Source of the DNA: Hamadaea sp.
GTDB taxonomy: Bacteria; Actinomycetota; Actinomycetes; Mycobacteriales; Micromonosporaceae
Assembly (NCBI RefSeq): GCF_013362815.1
Contig: NZ_JABFVK010000099.1
Location: forward strand, 1 to 42,095
DNA length: 42,095 bases
Reading direction: 5' to 3'
How positions within the stretch are numbered: the first letter of the stretch is position 1; every line of letters begins with the position of its first letter. The notes beneath the pieces were generated by a model that saw only the letters and a list, made by a program, of their open reading frames with translations, was not told where the DNA came from and searched no databases. Shown piece by piece: positions 9,896 to 17,173 of the stretch. A program made the position numbers and the translations under genes.

Positions 9896-10342
9896 ATGGC
9901 GTACGACGACACCGCGACCGGGCGACTCCTCTGGCAGGTCACCACCAGGTGGCGGACGGCAGTGGACCGCGCGATCGCGCCGCTGGGTCTCACCCACGCG
10001 CAGTACGCCCTGCTCGGCTCGCTCTACGTGTTGACCCGCGCCGGGCAGCAGCCCAGCCAGCGTCAGCTCGCCGACGCGGCCGGGCTCGAACCGATCTACG
10101 TCTCCAAGCTGATCCGCAGTCTGGAGGCCGCCGGCCTGGTCACTCGGAATGCGCACCCGGCCGACACCCGCGCCCGGCAGCTCGGCCTGACCAGCCAAGG
10201 CACGGAGTCCTTCCTGGCAGCGGTGAAGATCGTGCACGCGCTCCAGGACGAGCTCACCGCGCCGATCGGCGGTTCGGGCTCCGAGCGCAACCGGGAACTC
10301 ATCCGCACCCTCCGGGCTCTCCTCGGAGGGCCTGCCACGTAA
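9896..10342 (+). CDS. MarR-family transcriptional regulator
   Basis: A protein of 148 aa with the MarR winged-helix layout. The N-terminal helix is LLWQVTTRWRTAVDRAIAPL, followed by LTHAQYALLGSLY, a recognition region (PSQRQLADAAGLEPIYVSKL) and a wing with the basic motif NAHPADTRARQLGLTSQG, matching the usual DxRxxxLxLT signature. Three in-frame ATGs exist (9866, 9881, 9896). I chose 9896 because the first two lie inside the direct repeats that look like the operator. It is divergent from the giant RHS gene and may control it, but a typical MarR target is its own or an adjacent gene. The ligand is unknown. Confidence 0.88.
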   Translation: MAYDDTATGRLLWQVTTRWRTAVDRAIAPLGLTHAQYALLGSLYVLTRAGQQPSQRQLADAAGLEPIYVSKLIRSLEAAGLVTRNAHPADTRARQLGLTSQGTESFLAAVKIVHALQDELTAPIGGSGSERNRELIRTLRALLGGPAT

Positions 10343-10363
10343 CCCGCGCCGCCGCGACCTGTC

Positions 10364-10427
10364 CGGGCGCTGGATCACCTCCGGCGCTGGATCACCTCCG
10401 GCGCTGGATCACCTCCGGCGCTGGATC
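10364..10427. repeat. 17-bp tandem repeat, about 3.8 copies
   Basis: The unit CCGGCGCTGGATCACCT repeats at 10381-10397 and 10398-10414. It is preceded by a copy with one change at 10364-10380 and followed by a truncated copy at 10415-10427, which runs straight into the dispersed element at 10423. The array starts 21 bp after the MarR stop codon. The units are too short and unspaced for a CRISPR. The function is unknown. Confidence 0.9.
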
Positions 10428-10498
10428 AGAGTTCTCGGTCGAATCTTGCGCCGTGATTCGACCCGGATCCGTGATCCGGTGCTGATCTTGAGGCGGCG
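10423..10498 (+). repeat. Dispersed intergenic element, copy A
   Basis: This 76-bp stretch aligns without gaps to 21507-21582 at about 63 of 76 positions (counted by hand). It contains a perfect 8-bp inverted repeat GTCGAATC/GATTCGAC (10438-10445 and 10455-10462, 9-nt loop) and a smaller one, GGATC-CGT-GATCC, at 10465-10477. It ends about 18 bp before the start codon of the next gene, so it would form most of that gene's 5' region. Confidence 0.75.
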
Positions 10499-10516
10499 CA
10501 CCAGACAGGAGTGATC

Positions 10517-10969
10517 ATGACGCAGTCCATCCCGACGCTGACCGGCCAGGACATCGCCGAGGCTCAGGGCGCTCTCCGCGCGCTGCTCGACACGATGCTC
10601 GCCGGGACCGACGCCACCGCCAACGAATTCATCACCCTGCGAGTCCTCGCCGTACGCGGCCCGTATGAGGATCCGGGCGTACTGCACGACTTCCTCGTCA
10701 GCCAACGACAGCTCGACCTCACTCCGCTGGGGGCAGCAGATCTGCTGGCCGGGCTCGAGGAGGCCGGACTGGCTGAGGGCACCGCCCGGGCGGCCGGACC
10801 GGCCCGGATCACCGACGCCGGCAAGCGGGTCCTGACCCGGCTGACCGAGCTGACCAGTCCGGCCACCCGGCAGGTGTTCGGCGATCTCGACCCCGCCGAG
10901 CTGGCCACCGCCCGTCGCGTCCTGGCTGAGGTGACACAGCGGGCGGATCAGCTGCGCGCCGCGATCTGA
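10517..10969 (+). CDS. MarR-like winged-helix protein
   Basis: A protein of 150 aa beginning MTQSIPTLTGQDIAEAQGAL. The ATG at 10517 has a good Shine-Dalgarno sequence (AGGAG, 10507-10511), so an upstream in-frame GTG at 10511 that lies on that site is rejected. The layout resembles MarR: a helix, FITLRVLAVRGPY, a putative recognition segment (TPLGAADLLAGLEEAGLAEG), a short wing (PARITDAGKRVLTRL) and a C-terminal dimerisation helix. The wing is less basic than in classical MarR proteins, so DNA binding is likely but not certain. The dispersed element copy A lies immediately upstream. No target is evident. Confidence 0.7.
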   Translation: MTQSIPTLTGQDIAEAQGALRALLDTMLAGTDATANEFITLRVLAVRGPYEDPGVLHDFLVSQRQLDLTPLGAADLLAGLEEAGLAEGTARAAGPARITDAGKRVLTRLTELTSPATRQVFGDLDPAELATARRVLAEVTQRADQLRAAI

Positions 10970-11063
10970 CAGTGGCGGCCCGCACACTAACCCGTGTGCG
11001 GGCCGCGCTGCCGATCAGGAAGAATGGACCGGACCGCACTGACGTGGGAGAAGGACCGGACGA

Positions 11064-12779
11064 ATGACGCAGAGCACGATCGAAGCCGACTGGGTGTCCC
11101 GTTTCGCCGACGAGGTGATCGCCGCGCATGAGAAGCGTGGCTCCCAGAAGCCGATCGTCTGCGCGTCCGGGCTCAGCCCGTCCGGCCCGGTGCACCTCGG
11201 CAACCTGCGCGAGGTCATGACGCCGCACCTGGTCGCCGATGAGATCCGCCGCCGGGGGCACGACTGCGTACACGTCTTGTCGTGGGACGACTTCGACCGG
11301 CTGCGCAAGGTCCCGCACGGCGTCGACGAAGCCTGGAACGAGCACATCGGCAAGCCGCTGTCCGCCGTCCCAGCCCCGCCGGGCAGCGCGTACGCGTCGT
11401 GGGCGGAGCACTACAAGGCCCCGATGCGGGCTGCCCTCGCCGAGCTGGGCATCGAGGTACGCGAGATCAGCCAGACCGAGATGTACACCTCCGGGGCGTA
11501 CCGGGAGCAGATCCTGCTGGCCATGCGAGAGCGGGAGAAGATCGACTCCGTCCTGGGCCGATACCGGACGAAGAAGAAGGCGGCGGTCGACTCGCTCGAC
11601 GACTCGGCCGACGAGAACGAGCGCGAGCAGGCCGAGGGTTCCGGAGCCGCCAGCGAGGAAGACGGCGGCACCGCCGCGGGCTACTTCCCCTACAAGCCCT
11701 ACTGCTCGGTCTGCGGCCGCGACCTCACCACGGTTACGGCGTACGACGACGACACCACCGAGCTGACCTACACCTGCCAGTGCGGCCACGGCGAGACCGT
11801 CCTGCTGTCCGAGTACAACGGCGGCAAGCTGGTCTGGAAGGTCGACTGGCCGATGCGGTGGGCGTACGAGGGCGTGGAGTTCGAGCCGTCCGGCGTCGAC
11901 CACTCCTCCCCCGGCTCCTCCTTCGTCGTGGGTACGCAGCTCGTCCGGGAGGTCTTCGACGCCGACCCGCCGATCGGCCCGATGTACGCCTTCGTCGGCA
12001 TCTCCGGCATGGCCAAGATGAGCAGCTCCAAGGGCGGGGTCCCGACGGCGGCCGACGCGCTGCAGATCATGGAGGCCCCGGTCCTGCGCTGGCTGTACGC
12101 CCGCCGCCGCCCGAATCAGTCCTTCACGGTCGCCTTCGACCAGGAGATCCACCGCCTCTACGACGAGTGGGACGCGACGTCGCGCAAGGTGGCCGACGGG
12201 TCCGCCACTCCGGCCGACAGCCTGGCCTACGACCGAGCCGTCCGCACGGTCAGCGCCGGCGAGCTGCCGCTGACCCCGCGCCCGTTCACCTACCGGACGC
12301 TGGCCTCGATCGTCGACGTCACCACCGGCCACGACGAGCAGACCCTGCGCATCCTGCGGGACCTCGACCCGGCGAACCCGATCGGCTCGCTCGACGAGGC
12401 CCGGCCCCGGCTGGACTGCGCCGACCACTGGGTGAACACGCAGCTCACGCCGGAGGAGCGCACCATCGTCCGGGAGGAGCCGGACGTCGAGCTGCTCGAC
12501 TCGCTGGACGACGCCCAGCGCGAGTCGCTGCGCCTGCTCGTGGCCGGTCTCGAGGACAACTGGTCGCTCGAAGGGCTCACCACTCTGGTGTACGGCGTAC
12601 CGAAGCAGCTGCTCGGCCTCCCGATGGACGTCAAGCCGACCCCAGAACTCAAGGTCGCTCAGCGGACGTTCTTCGCCCTGCTCTACCGGCTGCTCGTCAG
12701 CCGCGAGACGGGTCCCCGGCTGCCCACCCTGCTGCTGGCGGTCGGCGCCAAGCGCGTACGCACCCTGCTCGGCGGCTAA
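11064..12779 (+). CDS. lysK: Class I lysyl-tRNA synthetase
   Basis: A 571-aa enzyme that charges tRNA(Lys) with lysine at the cost of ATP in the cytoplasm. It belongs to the class I (archaeal/spirochaete-type) LysRS, unrelated to the common class II enzyme. Visible signatures are the HIGH motif as HLGN at residues 44-47 (in PSGPVHLGNLRE), the KMSSS motif at residues 318-322 (MAKMSSSKG), and a zinc-like cysteine set: C214 and C217 in YCSVCGRD, C238 and C240 in CQCGHG. The Rossmann opening (KPIVCASGLSPSG) and C-terminal helical bundle are complete. An acidic, low-complexity insert (DDSADENEREQAEGSG, about residues 178-200) precedes the zinc region. The stop codon overlaps that of the convergent gene at 12776, leaving no space for a separate terminator. 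Confidence 0.95.
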   Translation: MTQSTIEADWVSRFADEVIAAHEKRGSQKPIVCASGLSPSGPVHLGNLREVMTPHLVADEIRRRGHDCVHVLSWDDFDRLRKVPHGVDEAWNEHIGKPLSAVPAPPGSAYASWAEHYKAPMRAALAELGIEVREISQTEMYTSGAYREQILLAMREREKIDSVLGRYRTKKKAAVDSLDDSADENEREQAEGSGAASEEDGGTAAGYFPYKPYCSVCGRDLTTVTAYDDDTTELTYTCQCGHGETVLLSEYNGGKLVWKVDWPMRWAYEGVEFEPSGVDHSSPGSSFVVGTQLVREVFDADPPIGPMYAFVGISGMAKMSSSKGGVPTAADALQIMEAPVLRWLYARRRPNQSFTVAFDQEIHRLYDEWDATSRKVADGSATPADSLAYDRAVRTVSAGELPLTPRPFTYRTLASIVDVTTGHDEQTLRILRDLDPANPIGSLDEARPRLDCADHWVNTQLTPEERTIVREEPDVELLDSLDDAQRESLRLLVAGLEDNWSLEGLTTLVYGVPKQLLGLPMDVKPTPELKVAQRTFFALLYRLLVSRETGPRLPTLLLAVGAKRVRTLLGG

Positions 12780-13534
12780 CTCTCGCTTTCTAGAAGGCGC
12801 GCCGCCGCCGTGGGATCCATGATGTTGGACCGGGCCTGCTCGTTGCCTGCGAGCGGCCGGTCCGGCAGGGTTGCCTCCGGAAACCAGCCCGACCGATCGC
12901 ACCCGGGAACGATGTCAAGGATCACCAAGGTGACATTCCCGGGCACCGAGCCCGTGATACGGATCGCCACATAGGTTTCGTGGCCGTGGTCAGCGCGCAC
13001 CTGAATGCCTAGGCCGAATGAGTCGAGTTCCACACGGTGCTCGCGACCGTCCTGAAGAGACTCACGAAGCAGCCGTGGGATCAGGCTCTCCAATACGCGC
13101 ACAAACCGGAGGCCCGCCTCAGCTTGCAACCTGAGACGATCGTCGCGCTGCGGCAGAAAGTCCATGATGTACGTGTCGGTGGTGAGCGCCCGCTTGTGCG
13201 CAGCGTTGTAGTGTGCACGCGCGCTCTGGCCGTCCGCCGCCAGCGCAGCGTAGAAGTCGTCTGCGCTGCCTGATTCGCGCCATCCGGCGGCGATCAGCCA
13301 AGGCAGCTCCGGCTCGACCCACACCGCGCCGCGCCAGCGTTGCACTTTGACCTTGAACAAGACCTGATCGTCAATCGACCGAATGCGCTCATGTCTGCTC
13401 TCGCGTTCGCCGAACTGCTCCACAGCCTTGCGGATGATCGGGTGGTCGATCTCGTCGAGCGGGTCGTCGATCGCCGGGATGGGTACCTTCAGATCCTCCT
13501 CAAGGCATCGGAGGGTCGGCCGCGGGGGGATCAT
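12776..13534 (-). CDS. Unrecognised 252-aa protein downstream of a ribbon-helix-helix-like gene
   Basis: I do not recognise this family. The protein starts at ATG 13534, only 3 nt after the TGA of the small upstream gene, so the two are almost certainly cotranscribed and translationally coupled. It has no signal peptide or membrane segment. The N-terminal 60 residues are acidic and helical (IDDPLDEIDHPIIRKAVEQF). The middle has Trp-rich strands (VKVQRWRGAVWVEPELPWL) and FYAALAADGQSARAHYN. The C-terminal half alternates helices (RFVRVLESLIPRLLRESLQ) and strands (ETYVAIRITGSV, NVTLVILDIVPGC). The pairing with a putative DNA-binding partner behind an operator-like array suggests a toxin-antitoxin-like or small regulated module, but 252 aa is long for a toxin and no catalytic motif is obvious. 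Confidence 0.75.
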   Translation of the reverse strand: MIPPRPTLRCLEEDLKVPIPAIDDPLDEIDHPIIRKAVEQFGERESRHERIRSIDDQVLFKVKVQRWRGAVWVEPELPWLIAAGWRESGSADDFYAALAADGQSARAHYNAAHKRALTTDTYIMDFLPQRDDRLRLQAEAGLRFVRVLESLIPRLLRESLQDGREHRVELDSFGLGIQVRADHGHETYVAIRITGSVPGNVTLVILDIVPGCDRSGWFPEATLPDRPLAGNEQARSNIMDPTAAARLLESES

Positions 13535-13537
13535 GGG

Positions 13538-13807
13538 TCACTCCCGGATTCCGCCGAGCCGTTCGATGTCTTCGGGCGACACGCCGCTCACCATCGCGAC
13601 CCGAGCGGCGGTCGTGCCGTCCAGCAACCGCATCGCCTCGCTGATCTTGCCGCGAATCTCGTCCCGCCGAGCCGTTATGTACTCCCGCACAGCCTCTGCG
13701 ACCAGGTCCTTCTTCGTGAGGCCGAGAAAGTGCGCACCCTGCGAGATCAGTTCGTCGATCTCGGGATCGACTTTCAGCGGAGCTGGTCGCTTGACGGCTG
13801 CCGACAT
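13538..13807 (-). CDS. Small ribbon-helix-helix-like protein (putative antitoxin or autoregulator)
   Basis: An 89-aa protein. The start at ATG 13807 is fixed by the strong Shine-Dalgarno GAGGAGG five bases upstream; longer in-frame readings run into the neighbouring glycosidase. Residues 8-52 read as strand-helix-helix: LKVDPEIDELISQGAHFLGL, then TKKDLVAEAVREYITARRDE, the pattern of Arc/CopG-type DNA-binding proteins. The C-terminal half (KISEAMRLLDGTTAARVAMV, then SGVSPEDIERLGGIRE) could contact the product of the next gene, as antitoxin tails do. Four GGTACC hexamers upstream, starting two bases from the ribosome-binding site, would suit cooperative autorepression. The fold assignment is by eye. 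Confidence 0.72.
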   Translation of the reverse strand: MSAAVKRPAPLKVDPEIDELISQGAHFLGLTKKDLVAEAVREYITARRDEIRGKISEAMRLLDGTTAARVAMVSGVSPEDIERLGGIRE

Positions 13808-13819
13808 CGAAACCTCCTC

Positions 13820-13851
13820 GGTACCCAGGTACCATCGGGTACCAGGGTACC
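13820..13851. promoter_or_regulatory. Four GGTACC hexamers in symmetric array: candidate operator
   Basis: GGTACC occurs at 13820, 13828, 13838 and 13846. The start-to-start spacings of 8, 10 and 8 bp are symmetric about the centre. Apart from the two-base spacers in each pair, the 32-bp block is its own reverse complement. It lies between the ribosome-binding site of the small RHH-like gene and the stop codon of the glycosidase gene. Tandem short palindromes are typical of RHH dimers binding side by side. Bound protein here would cover the promoter or translation start region. Confidence 0.7.
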
Positions 13852-13857
13852 GCGGGA

Positions 13858-16050
13858 TCAGGCGCGGCGATAGACGGGGATCTCGTCGACCGGCACCTCC
13901 CGCGTCACCACGGCCGGCCCGGTGTGGCGTACGCCGGTGAAGTAGTCGATCCATTCGCCGGCCGGTAGGTAGACCTGCCATTCGGTGGCGCCGGGCGCGG
14001 TCACCGGGGCGACCAGGAGGTCGTCGCCGAGCTGCCATTGCTGCGGCCAGTTCCAGATCTCGGGGTCGCCGGGGTGGTCGAAGAACAGCGGGCGCATCAG
14101 CGGCCGGCCGGTCTCGATCGAGCGCGCGGCCTGAGCGGCGAGGTACGGCACCAGTTCCTCACGGAGCTGCGCGAACCGCCGGTAGACCTCGACGACGTCG
14201 GCAGAACCCGTGCGGGAGGCGATGTTCCACGGCGTACGGTCCACCGAGGGTTCGCGGTGGTGGTTGAACTCCGAGTGGTACTGCATGATCGGCGCGAAGC
14301 AGGCCGCCGCCGCCGATCGCAGGTACAGCTCCGCGTCCGGGATGTCGCCGGAGAATCCGGCCAGGTCCCAGCCCCAGAAGAAGATTCCGCCCACGCCCGC
14401 GGTCAGACCGGCCGTGATGGACGCCCGGAACGCCTCCCAGGTCGAGTTCTCGTCGCCCGCCCAGTGTGCCGGGAAGGCGGCCGCGCCGGTGAAACCCGCG
14501 CGGCTGAAGGTCACGCCGTCCGTTCCGGTCTCGCGCATCAAGTGGTGGTACGCCTCGGCGTACCGGACGGCGAAGAGGTTGTTGCCGGCGTCGCCCCGGC
14601 TGCCGTCGAAGTACCGGAGATCGTGGCCCCAGGCGTGCTCGCCGCCGTCGGTCTTGAACCCGTCGATGCCGAGGTCTTCGAGCAGGTAGCGACGCTTGTC
14701 GAGCCACCAGCGCCGGGCCTCCGGATTGGTCCAGTCCGGCAGCAGGGCACCGGGGAACCACCAGCCGCGGTTGTGGTGTGGGCTGCCGTCGGCTTCCTTG
14801 ATCGCGTACTCGCGGTCGATCATGGTGGCCGCGTCGGCGGCGACCTGCTCGGCGGCCGACTTCGACCCGGTCAGGTCGCCGCGGTCGGTCGGCACCAGCG
14901 GGATCTGCCAGAGCAGGACTTTGACGCCCGCGTCGTGCAGTTCGTCCACCATCGCCTTCGGGTCCGGCCAAGCTCCGTCGGCCGGGAAGGTGAAGTCGCT
15001 CAGCCGATGCGGAGCGCCGTCGGCGTGCGGTTCGTAGGAGGCGTCGCGGAACGCCACGAAGGTCGCCTCGTCGCTCCAGGCCTCGATGACGATCGCGCCC
15101 ACCGGGATCTGCTCGGCCAGGCTTCGGCGTACTTCGGTGAGCACGCGCTCCTGCGTGTTCCACTCGTTGCCGCTCATCCACGGGCGGAAGATCCACTCCG
15201 GTGGCTGCGGCGGTACGCCGGTCTCCGCGAGGAAGTCCCGCACGATCGAGCCGGGTTCGCCCTGGTAGAGGCGCAGTCGGAGGACGGGGTCGACCGGATC
15301 GATCTCGGCCTCGACGAGGAGCCGTCCCGGATCGGTGGCCCCGACGTCGTACCAGGTGCGGCGGGTGGTCTGGACGTGGAAGCCCCAGTCGCCGGCTGCT
15401 CCCCCGGTGACGATCGCGAACGGCATCGGCAGATAGGTCCGGTGACCCTGGCGTTTGTACTGCTCGAAGACGGTGGCGTCGAGGACCTCGCCGCGTTGGT
15501 CGAGCGCGTGGTAGCGCTCACCGAAGCCGACGACATGCTCGCCTTCCGACAGCCTGAGCGCGAAGCGAACCCGGTGCGCCCCCTGCGACCCCGCGAGCCA
15601 CTCGACGTCTTCCACAGTAGACGCCGAGCCCGAGGCCTCCAGGGTGCCTCCAGAAGACTGCCACGACACTGGGACCACTGCGAACGGGCCGAGCCGCGTA
15701 CCGCCACCGTCCACGACGTAGGAGGTATCCCTGTCGGCCACCGCAGTCGCGAGCCACAGAACCAGGCCGCCGGTGTCGGGAACAGCGCTGGCCGCCTCGG
15801 TCAGGTGACCGGCCGCGCCGGCGGGTGGCGCCGACTGCGCCCCGAAGTCGCAGGTCACCGACGCCGGATCGACCGGTTCGGCCGCAATCCGGGAACCGTC
15901 GGCGAAGAATACGTCCACAGTCGACACCGATGGCTCGGCCAGCACCCGGATCTCGAAGGTCTCTCCCACGACCGGACGCGCGGGCACCCGCTGATCGAGG
16001 TCGTAGCGATAGGGATGTTCGGTCCCGAAGGGACGATGCGAAAGGGTCAT
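13858..16050 (-). CDS. Glycoside hydrolase family 31 (alpha-glucosidase/alpha-xylosidase type)
   Basis: A 730-aa cytoplasmic enzyme expected to cleave alpha-linked glucosides or xylosides from the non-reducing end with retention. There is no signal peptide. The N-terminal 270 residues form the beta-rich domain (VRFALRLSEGEHVVGFGERY). The barrel follows with WIFRPWMSGNEWNTQERV. The nucleophile is Asp468 in GFKTDGGEHAWGHD, and the acid/base is probably Asp533 in WAGDENSTWEAF. The start at ATG 16050 overlaps the preceding stop by ATGA; an in-frame extension further upstream would run inside the GH15 gene and is rejected. It is the last gene of an operon with a sugar ABC transporter, so it probably hydrolyses the imported oligosaccharide. 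KTDGGE versus KTDFGE-type motifs separate specificities, but I cannot name the substrate. Confidence 0.92.
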   Translation of the reverse strand: MTLSHRPFGTEHPYRYDLDQRVPARPVVGETFEIRVLAEPSVSTVDVFFADGSRIAAEPVDPASVTCDFGAQSAPPAGAAGHLTEAASAVPDTGGLVLWLATAVADRDTSYVVDGGGTRLGPFAVVPVSWQSSGGTLEASGSASTVEDVEWLAGSQGAHRVRFALRLSEGEHVVGFGERYHALDQRGEVLDATVFEQYKRQGHRTYLPMPFAIVTGGAAGDWGFHVQTTRRTWYDVGATDPGRLLVEAEIDPVDPVLRLRLYQGEPGSIVRDFLAETGVPPQPPEWIFRPWMSGNEWNTQERVLTEVRRSLAEQIPVGAIVIEAWSDEATFVAFRDASYEPHADGAPHRLSDFTFPADGAWPDPKAMVDELHDAGVKVLLWQIPLVPTDRGDLTGSKSAAEQVAADAATMIDREYAIKEADGSPHHNRGWWFPGALLPDWTNPEARRWWLDKRRYLLEDLGIDGFKTDGGEHAWGHDLRYFDGSRGDAGNNLFAVRYAEAYHHLMRETGTDGVTFSRAGFTGAAAFPAHWAGDENSTWEAFRASITAGLTAGVGGIFFWGWDLAGFSGDIPDAELYLRSAAAACFAPIMQYHSEFNHHREPSVDRTPWNIASRTGSADVVEVYRRFAQLREELVPYLAAQAARSIETGRPLMRPLFFDHPGDPEIWNWPQQWQLGDDLLVAPVTAPGATEWQVYLPAGEWIDYFTGVRHTGPAVVTREVPVDEIPVYRRA

Positions 16051-17108
16051 GAGTCCAGCTCCAGCGCGAGGATGATGTGCAGCGCGTGCGACCAGAGCAG
16101 CGGCGTCGCCACCGGACCCCATTTGGCCGTCCACTCGGCGATGTACGCCGGGTCCTGGGTGTCGCCGCTGACCTGCTCCGGCAGCCAGCCCTCGGCCGTC
16201 GCCTGGGCGGCCACCCAGGCCAGCCGTTCCCGGGCGAGCTCGGTCCGCCCGGTACGCGCCTCGTACCAGCCGAGCCAGGCGGTCAGGATCAGCCACTCCC
16301 CGCCGCCGTAGAAGGTGTCGCCGAGGTATCGGTAGACCCCGGTGCGACGCAGCTCTGTGCGTACCCGTTGGTAGGTGCCTTCGGCGATCTCCGGCGTGAC
16401 CAGCCCGAACGGGGTGAGGCAGGCGAGCAGGCTGCCGTCCACCGCGCTGGAGCCGAGCCACTTGACCAGTGACCCGTCGACGGTGCCCGGACCGGCGATC
16501 AGCTCGCGCAGCCGCGCGAGCATCTCCTCCGCGGCCTTGCGGTCGGCGAGCAGATCGGTGCTGAGCACGGCGGCCAGCCCGGCCGCGACCGAGCCGAGAG
16601 TGGAGACGTGCCGGTGCTCGGCGTGCTCCTCCCACCAGTCGTAGCAGGCGTCCGCGCCGAACGTCGCCAGATAGTCCACAGTGGTCTCGACGGCGTCGCG
16701 GTAGGGAGCGAGGTCGACGTCGTGCCGCCGCGCGTGTTCCACCAGCGCCCACAGCCAGGTGCCGTAGCCGTCGAGCTGATAGTCCCACCAGGGTTCGTCG
16801 CCGTCGCCGCCGTCCAATGTGTAGCGAGTCGGGAGCATCCGCCGGGGATCGATCTCCTCGCCGCGGCGAGCCGCCTCGACCAGCTCGGCGACGTGCCCGG
16901 CGCGGGCCGTGATCACCCGAGCGCACCAGCCGTGGAACGCGTCCGCGCTCTCGGTACGCCCAGCGCGGCTCATCGCTTCGGCGATGAACGAGCCGTCGCG
17001 CAGCCAGCAGTAGCCGTAGACGGGATAGGTCGGACTGGCCGGGTACGCCCCGCCGGTGTGCTGGTGGCGGGCGATGAGCTCGACGCTCGCCCCGACAGCG
17101 GTCTGCAC
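16047..17108 (-). CDS. GH15-like (glucoamylase-type) glycosidase
   Basis: A 353-aa alpha/alpha-barrel enzyme related to glucoamylase/glucodextranase. I chose GTG 17108 because GAGGAG lies seven bases upstream and the protein then begins VQTAVGASVELIARHQHTGG. GH15 hallmarks include YPVYGYCWLRDGSFIAEAM near the N-terminus and WWDYQLDGYGTWLWALVEHA (the YQxDGxG substrate-binding loop). Candidate catalytic glutamates lie in YDWWEEHAEHRHVSTLGSVA and in the C-terminal AEGWLPEQVSGDT. At 353 aa it is shorter than secreted glucoamylases, has no signal peptide and appears to be the catalytic domain alone. The stop overlaps the GH31 start by 4 bp, so the two enzymes are likely made in step and act on the same imported sugar. 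Confidence 0.87.
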   Translation of the reverse strand: MQTAVGASVELIARHQHTGGAYPASPTYPVYGYCWLRDGSFIAEAMSRAGRTESADAFHGWCARVITARAGHVAELVEAARRGEEIDPRRMLPTRYTLDGGDGDEPWWDYQLDGYGTWLWALVEHARRHDVDLAPYRDAVETTVDYLATFGADACYDWWEEHAEHRHVSTLGSVAAGLAAVLSTDLLADRKAAEEMLARLRELIAGPGTVDGSLVKWLGSSAVDGSLLACLTPFGLVTPEIAEGTYQRVRTELRRTGVYRYLGDTFYGGGEWLILTAWLGWYEARTGRTELARERLAWVAAQATAEGWLPEQVSGDTQDPAYIAEWTAKWGPVATPLLWSHALHIILALELDS

Positions 17109-17134
17109 GGTGTTGCTCCTCGTTAAGCTAGGGC

Positions 17135-17165
17135 GGGCTCGGCCGACTTCACCTCGGCCGAGCCC
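17135..17165. terminator. Strong intercistronic hairpin between SBP and GH15 genes
   Basis: Perfect 12-bp arms GGGCTCGGCCGA/TCGGCCGAGCCC enclose a 7-nt loop. It lies 8 bp after the SBP stop codon and ends 26 bp before the GH15 start. No T-run follows, so partial attenuation or protection of the transporter mRNA 3' end is more likely than full termination. Confidence 0.7.
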
Positions 17166-17173
17166 CTGAGGTG

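Noticed and set aside
10364-10427. CRISPR-like array
   Set aside because: 17-bp units are directly adjacent without spacers and no cas gene is near; it is a simple tandem repeat.
10809-12902. Minus-strand open frame of 697 aa opposite the lysyl-tRNA synthetase
   Set aside because: It is a low-complexity antisense reading of a clearly real gene with no recognisable domain.
14038-16311. Plus-strand open frame of 757 aa opposite GH31
   Set aside because: It is antisense to a gene with intact catalytic motifs and has no family resemblance.
16051-16926. N-terminal extension of the GH31 frame to 1022 aa
   Set aside because: The extension lies inside the GH15 gene in another frame. ATG 16050 with the ATGA overlap is the natural start.
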